DNA of 64,000 bases, taken from Paenibacillus typhae. GTDB lineage: Bacteria > Bacillota > Bacilli > Paenibacillales > Paenibacillaceae. The translations under genes and the position numbers were made by a program. A model generated the notes under the pieces. It was not told where the DNA came from and searched no databases. It worked only from the letters and a program-made list of their open reading frames with translations. Positions 60,398 through 64,000 of this stretch are shown piece after piece. Positions within the stretch are counted from its first letter, which is position 1. Each line of letters starts with the position of its first letter. The stretch covers positions 1 to 64,000 of the forward strand of contig NZ_FNDX01000001.1 of assembly GCF_900099765.1 (NCBI RefSeq), in the 5' to 3' direction.

Positions 60398-60447
60398 TAT
60401 GGCGGTACGTCAGCAGGCTTAAGACAAAACAGTATACCTGTTATGAG

Positions 60448-60490
60448 AAAAACAGCCATTTCCGGTATTTCCGGCAACGGCTGTTTTTAC
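60448..60490 (+). terminator. Terminator of the znuCBA-rpsN operon
   Basis: AAAAACAGCC (60448-60457) pairs with GGCTGTTTTT (60479-60488). Confidence 0.82.
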
Positions 60491-60554
60491 TGTATGTAAA
60501 TTCCTTTACCTAAGCAGTCCTGTAAATTAAGATAGGAGAAAAGGAGGCGGGAAA

Positions 60555-60974
60555 ATGAGCTATATCAATACGTTTATCCGTGTCGCCGCAGATTGTCCGG
60601 TTGAGACAGGCATCGTACCGGTCACCTCAAAACCGCAGCTGCCTGCACATATCATCCAGTATGAGCTGCTTGCAGAAGAACCCTACCGCTATACGCATGA
60701 GGAGCTGCTGTATGAGGTCCATGTGCGCCACAAGCAAATTCCCGAGGATGAGCGCATCTCCCGCCAAACTGAAATATGGGCAGAGCTTTTCTCCAGGAAG
60801 CATCCCTGCCTGCGCGCCTCCATGCTGCCCAAACGCTACGGCTGGGGTGTCCATTATGATGCAGAGGGCAGAATTGCCATCTATGCAATGGAATCGCCGG
60901 AATACGACCGCTATACTTCCGGGGAGGACAGCGGGCTGACCCTGCTGAATGCAATGCGGAGCAAACGGGGCTAG
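60555..60974 (+). CDS. DUF6157-like conserved hypothetical protein
   Basis: The 139-aa soluble protein begins 'MSYINTFIRVAADCPV', with 'YELLAEEPYRYTHEELLYEVH' in the middle and 'HPCLRASMLPKRYGWGVHYD' further on. This pattern fits what I recall of the DUF6157 family, which has no known function. AAAGGAGGCGGG precedes the ATG. It is followed 22 bases later by a GNAT gene, so the two probably form an operon. No catalytic motif is apparent. Confidence 0.75.
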   Translation: MSYINTFIRVAADCPVETGIVPVTSKPQLPAHIIQYELLAEEPYRYTHEELLYEVHVRHKQIPEDERISRQTEIWAELFSRKHPCLRASMLPKRYGWGVHYDAEGRIAIYAMESPEYDRYTSGEDSGLTLLNAMRSKRG

Positions 60975-60996
60975 TGCCCGAAAGGAGAATACAGCT

Positions 60997-61749
60997 GTGT
61001 ATAAAAATATTGAAGAGCTGACCCTGAACACCTGGCCGGCGGAACAAAGTGTGCTGCTTGAGGGCTGGATTCTGCGGTCAGCCTCGGGTTATACGAAACG
61101 GTCGAATTCTGTTAATCCCTTATACGGGCCATCAGAGACGGGGCATGGCCATGATGTGAAACAGAAAATCCTGCTATCTGAGCAGTATTATCAGCGGGCC
61201 GGGCTGCAGGCGGTTTTCAAAATCACCCCCTATATCCGCCCTGCCGGCCTGGATGATCTGCTGGAGGAGCTGGGCTACCGGATGGACAGCCCCTCATCCG
61301 TGCGGATTCTTGACCTGGAGCAGCTGCCGCCGCTGCAGAGCCGGCATACGCTCGTAATCAGCGGGCAACTGACAGAGGACTGGCTCGCGGCCTTCTCCCG
61401 CCAGGCGAAATTGACCGGCACAGAGCCGGATACCCTGTGCCGGATGCTGGCCGCATCCAGCCTGCAGCAGGGATTTGCGCTGCTGCTGAAGGACGGCGTG
61501 CCGGCAGCCTGCGGTCTTGGTGTAATACAGCATGGATATATCGGGCTGTACGATATCATTACAGCACCCGAATACCGGAGGCAGGGACTGGCAGAGGAGC
61601 TGATTCTCGGACTGCTGCACTGGGGGTGTTCGCAGGGTGCGTCAGCTTCATTTTTACAGGTGGTGCTGGCAAATGCCGGCGCTTCCGCATTATATGACAA
61701 GCTGGGCTATAAAGAAGTCTATCAATACTGGTACAGGATTAAAGACTAG
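60997..61749 (+). CDS. GNAT-family N-acetyltransferase
   Basis: The 250-aa protein has a C-terminal GNAT fold: 'AACGLGVIQHGYIGLYDIITAPEYRRQGLAEELILGLLHWG' holds the acetyl-CoA pyrophosphate loop (R-x-x-G-L-A), and 'LQVVLANAGASALYDKLGYKEVYQYWY' is the final motif. The N-terminal half ('TLNTWPAEQSVLLEGWILRSASGYTKRSNSVNPLY') is an amino-proximal domain seen in some GNATs. The start is GTG 60997 with AAAGGAG nine bases upstream. The acceptor substrate is unknown. Confidence 0.82.
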   Translation: MYKNIEELTLNTWPAEQSVLLEGWILRSASGYTKRSNSVNPLYGPSETGHGHDVKQKILLSEQYYQRAGLQAVFKITPYIRPAGLDDLLEELGYRMDSPSSVRILDLEQLPPLQSRHTLVISGQLTEDWLAAFSRQAKLTGTEPDTLCRMLAASSLQQGFALLLKDGVPAACGLGVIQHGYIGLYDIITAPEYRRQGLAEELILGLLHWGCSQGASASFLQVVLANAGASALYDKLGYKEVYQYWYRIKD

Positions 61750-61787
61750 ATTCCAACAGCAAAATTCAGGCAGCAAAGGAGATAACC

Positions 61788-62414
61788 ATGTCACAATATT
61801 GGAGCGGACGCTTTGCCCGGGAAGGCATGATATGGGGGAGTGAGCCCAGTCCGACGGCCTGGCAGGCGGAGAAGCTTTTTAGAGCGGAAGGTGTGGAATC
61901 GGTGCTGGTTCCGGGTGCGGGCTACGGACGCAATACCAAAGTGTTCTCGGCAGGGTTTACAACCTACGGGATTGAGATGAGTACGGAAGCCCTGGAGCTG
62001 GCGGCGGAGTGGGACCCGGAGACTACTTTTATTGCCGGATCGGCACTGGAGCCGCAGCTGAATGTACAAGTGGATGCTGTATACTGCTACGATGTGCTTC
62101 ATTTATTTCTGGAGGCGGAACGCAGGCAGCTGATTGCCGCATGTCTTGCCCAGCTCAAGCCCGGCGGACTTCTGTATTTCACCAGTTTTTCTGATGAAGA
62201 CACGAACAACGGCCGCGGCCGCAGGCTTGAACCGGGGACCTATGAGTACAAGGAAGCAAAGTACGCCCACTTCTTCAGTGATGCTGATTTGAGAGACCAT
62301 TTTACCGGAACCGAAATAAGAGAGACCGGATCGTTCCCCGAGAGTCTGCACAGCAGCCAGGGCGGGTCCCATGAATACATACTGCGGTACATCATCGCAC
62401 GCAAAACAGACTAG
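61788..62414 (+). CDS. Class I SAM-dependent methyltransferase
   Basis: The 208-aa protein has motif I 'VLVPGAGYGRNTKVF' (unusual PGAGYGRN spelling, as in thiol/tellurite-type methyltransferases), 'TYGIEMSTEALELA', 'DAVYCYDVLHLF' and 'LKPGGLLYFTSFS'. The start 'SQYWSGRFAREGMIWGSEPSP' resembles TehB/thiopurine methyltransferase-like proteins that detoxify small molecules. AAAGGAG precedes ATG 61788. It follows the GNAT gene by 38 bases and may be co-transcribed. Substrate is unknown. Confidence 0.8.
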   Translation: MSQYWSGRFAREGMIWGSEPSPTAWQAEKLFRAEGVESVLVPGAGYGRNTKVFSAGFTTYGIEMSTEALELAAEWDPETTFIAGSALEPQLNVQVDAVYCYDVLHLFLEAERRQLIAACLAQLKPGGLLYFTSFSDEDTNNGRGRRLEPGTYEYKEAKYAHFFSDADLRDHFTGTEIRETGSFPESLHSSQGGSHEYILRYIIARKTD

Positions 62415-62431
62415 CCGCAAAAGACGCCAAT

Positions 62432-62460
62432 AGGCCCTCCTTTTATAGAAAGAAGGGCCT
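62432..62460. terminator. Weak hairpin between convergent genes
   Basis: AGGCCCT (62432-62438) pairs with AGGGCCT (62454-62460). T-runs are short, so efficiency is uncertain. Confidence 0.45.
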
Positions 62461-62511
62461 TAAGTATAGTTGTCTCCAAGGTGTAAAAAGATCATCCGGG
62501 CGCTCAGTCCG

Positions 62512-63096
62512 CTATCTCAGCTCACAATCAGCGAATAAAATATGCCGCGGAATCCGGAAAAAGCTCTCGGCCTTTTCCTGCAGGGCCAGGGTTGGAAGAT
62601 GGCATTGGTGCAGCCACTTGCGGAAGGTGCCCGGGTGAACGCCGATCCAGATGCTGACATCGGTTACAGAGAAGTCATACACCATGCACAGCCCTGTCAG
62701 AATGACGTTATTCTGCGGAGAATGGGCTAGCGTTCTTTTCATAAAGCGTGACGGGGTAGGCTGGCAGACAATCGGACTTTGCCGCAGAAGTGCTTCGTTG
62801 AACAGGATATGGGACGGATACCCCAGCAGACGGCAGACCTTGTCCAGATTGTTTCTGGAAGGGATGCGGCCCTCGTACACCCAGGCGCTTACACTGCGCG
62901 AGGAGACGGAGAGCTCTTCCGCAAGCTTGGATAATTTAATGTCCTTGGCCATCAGAACGGCCAGCAGCACCCGGTTGCGGATCTGGCTGCGCTTAGGTCT
63001 GCGGAACCGTTTTACACGTACGCCCTGTCCAAGATATTTGCGGTTGATCAGAGACCAGGCCTGAATTTTGTGAGGTTCTTGTTGATTCTTAGGCAT
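62512..63096 (-). CDS. XRE-type HTH regulator with two HTH-like segments
   Basis: The 194-aa basic protein has a first HTH at about residues 50-90 ('IKLSKLAEELSVSSRSVSAWVYEGRIPSRNNLDKVCRLLG'), a good XRE-type spelling. A second similar segment is at about 140-180 ('FSVTDVSIWIGVHPGTFRKWLHQCHLPTLALQEKAESFF'). The N-terminus is Arg/Lys-rich ('VKRFRRPKRSQIRNR'). It is probably a DNA-binding regulator with internal duplication. GGAGGAAGT precedes the ATG. Targets are unknown. Confidence 0.75.
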   Translation of the reverse strand: MPKNQQEPHKIQAWSLINRKYLGQGVRVKRFRRPKRSQIRNRVLLAVLMAKDIKLSKLAEELSVSSRSVSAWVYEGRIPSRNNLDKVCRLLGYPSHILFNEALLRQSPIVCQPTPSRFMKRTLAHSPQNNVILTGLCMVYDFSVTDVSIWIGVHPGTFRKWLHQCHLPTLALQEKAESFFRIPRHILFADCELR

Positions 63097-63260
63097 ACTT
63101 CCTCCGAATTTTTAACGTTATACTACAATACTTTCCGGTACGCTGCAATGGTTAATGCTGTAATTGCTGACATGGGGGTTAAGTTTCTTTCAGAAGTGTT
63201 ACCGTTATGATATATTTTTAGTAATCAAATTTACAATACTCACAGCAGGGAGCGAAATAG

Positions 63261-63548
63261 ATGATCAAGCATATCGTATTTTTCAAACTGAAAGACCGGT
63301 CTCCGGAGAGTGTGGCCACTACAGTCGGAGTACTCCGCAACATGGAAGGCAAAATTCCGCAGCTGCTATCCATTGAGGTTGGTGCCGATGTGATTCATTC
63401 GGAGCGGTCTTTTGATATCGCACTGGTGACCACTGTTGCTTCACTCGAGGATCTGCAGGCTTACCAGGTTCACCCGGCCCATAAGGAAGTTATCGCCCAC
63501 ATTAACGAGGTTAAAGAGCTTTCAGTCGCTGTGGACTACGAAATCTAA
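63261..63548 (+). CDS. Dabb-family (stress-responsive A/B barrel) protein
   Basis: The 95-aa protein begins 'MIKHIVFFKLKD' and has 'GKIPQLLSIEVGADV', 'SFDIALVTTVASLEDLQAYQVHPAHKEV', the full pattern of a Dabb ferredoxin-like dimer. Members include stress-induced and some enzymatic proteins, and the function here is unknown. CAGGGAG precedes ATG 63261. Confidence 0.87.
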   Translation: MIKHIVFFKLKDRSPESVATTVGVLRNMEGKIPQLLSIEVGADVIHSERSFDIALVTTVASLEDLQAYQVHPAHKEVIAHINEVKELSVAVDYEI

Positions 63549-63601
63549 AGAGCTGCCGGCTGCGGCAGGGTTCCCATTTTATACCGGAAGCGGTGATGTA
63601 A

Positions 63602-63712
63602 ATGCGTGAGCTTGAGTATCCGATGGAAGCATTGACGTACCTGGTCGTTTTTCTGGCCGCCTGCTTCATCATGCTGTTCTGGCTGAAACGCCGGGGCAGA
63701 CGCGGCAAGTAA
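63602..63712 (+). CDS. Small single-helix membrane peptide (36 aa)
   Basis: A 36-aa frame from ATG 63602 has 'MREL' then a hydrophobic helix (about residues 11-27, 'LTYLVVFLAACFIMLFW') and a strongly basic tail (LKRRGRRGK), matching the positive-inside rule. A GGAAGCGGTG ribosome-like site is upstream. The family is unknown. It lies between the Dabb gene and the DUF86 gene. Confidence 0.5.
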   Translation: MRELEYPMEALTYLVVFLAACFIMLFWLKRRGRRGK

Positions 63713-63762
63713 GTATAGCACATTAACATTCTTCCATACCACCTGACTTGGAGGGTTCAGCT

Positions 63763-64000
63763 GTGTACTATGTTAACCGGAAGCAAATTGAGAATATACT
63801 GGATCAGATTCCCGCGATCGGGGCCGGTCTGCGCAGTGCTGCGGATTCCTGGGATGGGGGCATTATGAACGGACTTGTGCAGGAGCGTTGTCTGCATCTG
63901 GGGATCGAGGTAGTGACGGATGTCGGAAGCTGCCTGATTGACGGCTTCATTATGCGCGATGCGGGAAGCTATGAGGATATCATTTCGATTATCAATGACG
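63763..64000 (+). CDS. DUF86/HepT-like protein, partial (cut by window edge)
   Basis: GTG 63763 follows GGAGGG at seven bases. The visible 79 codons read 'VYYVNRKQIENILDQIPAIGAG' and 'GIEVVTDVGSCLIDGFIMRDAGSYEDIISII'. This is the DUF86 (YutE, HEPN-type) pattern, with helices and the region that carries the R-x4-6-H motif in HepT toxins still to come beyond the window. No MntA-type nucleotidyltransferase antitoxin gene lies immediately upstream, so a toxin role cannot be claimed. Confidence 0.75.
   Translation, partial: MYYVNRKQIENILDQIPAIGAGLRSAADSWDGGIMNGLVQERCLHLGIEVVTDVGSCLIDGFIMRDAGSYEDIISIIND

Noticed and set aside
63763..64000. HepT/MntA toxin-antitoxin module
   Set aside because: Only the start of the DUF86 gene is visible, and no MntA-type nucleotidyltransferase gene precedes it.

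Overview
The window looks like chromosome of a Paenibacillus-type Firmicute. The evidence is S-layer-homology (SLH) surface proteins, copper-amine-oxidase-type 'stalk' domains, a YjcZ-type small protein, a Dgk/Dck pair, Zur-box-controlled zinc genes, strong GGAGG ribosome sites and moderately high GC. No phage, IS element or CRISPR array was seen.

Layout. 1-4.3 kb: a secreted RCC1/stalk protein (minus strand) followed by an 11-bp tandem repeat and a terminator, the deoxynucleoside kinase pair dgk-dck, and an AT-rich hypothetical pair that looks acquired. 4.3-27.6 kb: a structured leader RNA followed by one long operon encoding three giant secreted proteins (1884, 2574 and 2897 aa; the last two end in SLH domains) and a small trypsin-like protease. 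27.7-36.6 kb: a stand-alone receiver protein, a PatB-type C-S lyase, a nucleoside hydrolase, a stalk/GH18-like protein, an orphan radical SAM enzyme, a chemoreceptor and an AraC regulator. 36.6-47.4 kb: hisS behind a histidine leader-peptide attenuator, an HD hydrolase, the DEAD-box helicase dbpA, an M20 peptidase, an ABC exporter behind a Fur-like palindrome, a YjcZ-like peptide, a CynX-type MFS transporter, a methyltransferase and an lrp-lysE pair. 47.5-51.5 kb: tRNA-Leu(CAG), a hybrid histidine kinase with about six PAS domains, and a small membrane protein. 51.5-60.4 kb: a zinc-starvation island. 60.5-64 kb: a DUF6157-like protein, a GNAT acetyltransferase, a methyltransferase, an HTH regulator, a Dabb protein, a 36-aa membrane peptide and the start of a DUF86/HepT-like gene cut by the window edge.

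Two regulatory systems stand out. (1) Upstream of hisS, on the minus strand, lie a good promoter, a 20-codon leader peptide with three consecutive His codons, and five RNA segments that can pair 1:2 + 3:4 (readthrough) or 2:3 + 4:5 (termination). This is ribosome-mediated attenuation, where a Firmicute tRNA synthetase would usually have a T-box. (2) Zur boxes control a compact zinc-sparing programme: zinc-free L33 and S14 paralogues, the ZnuCBA importer, a ZagA-type GTPase, and probably a NusG-domain-II protein that is not an expected Zur target. A second COG0523 GTPase with a YcgR/YcgQ permease pair is adjacent, but I found no Zur box for it.

All calls come from reading the sequence and recalling protein families. 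No database search was run, and start codons were chosen by ribosome-binding-site spacing.
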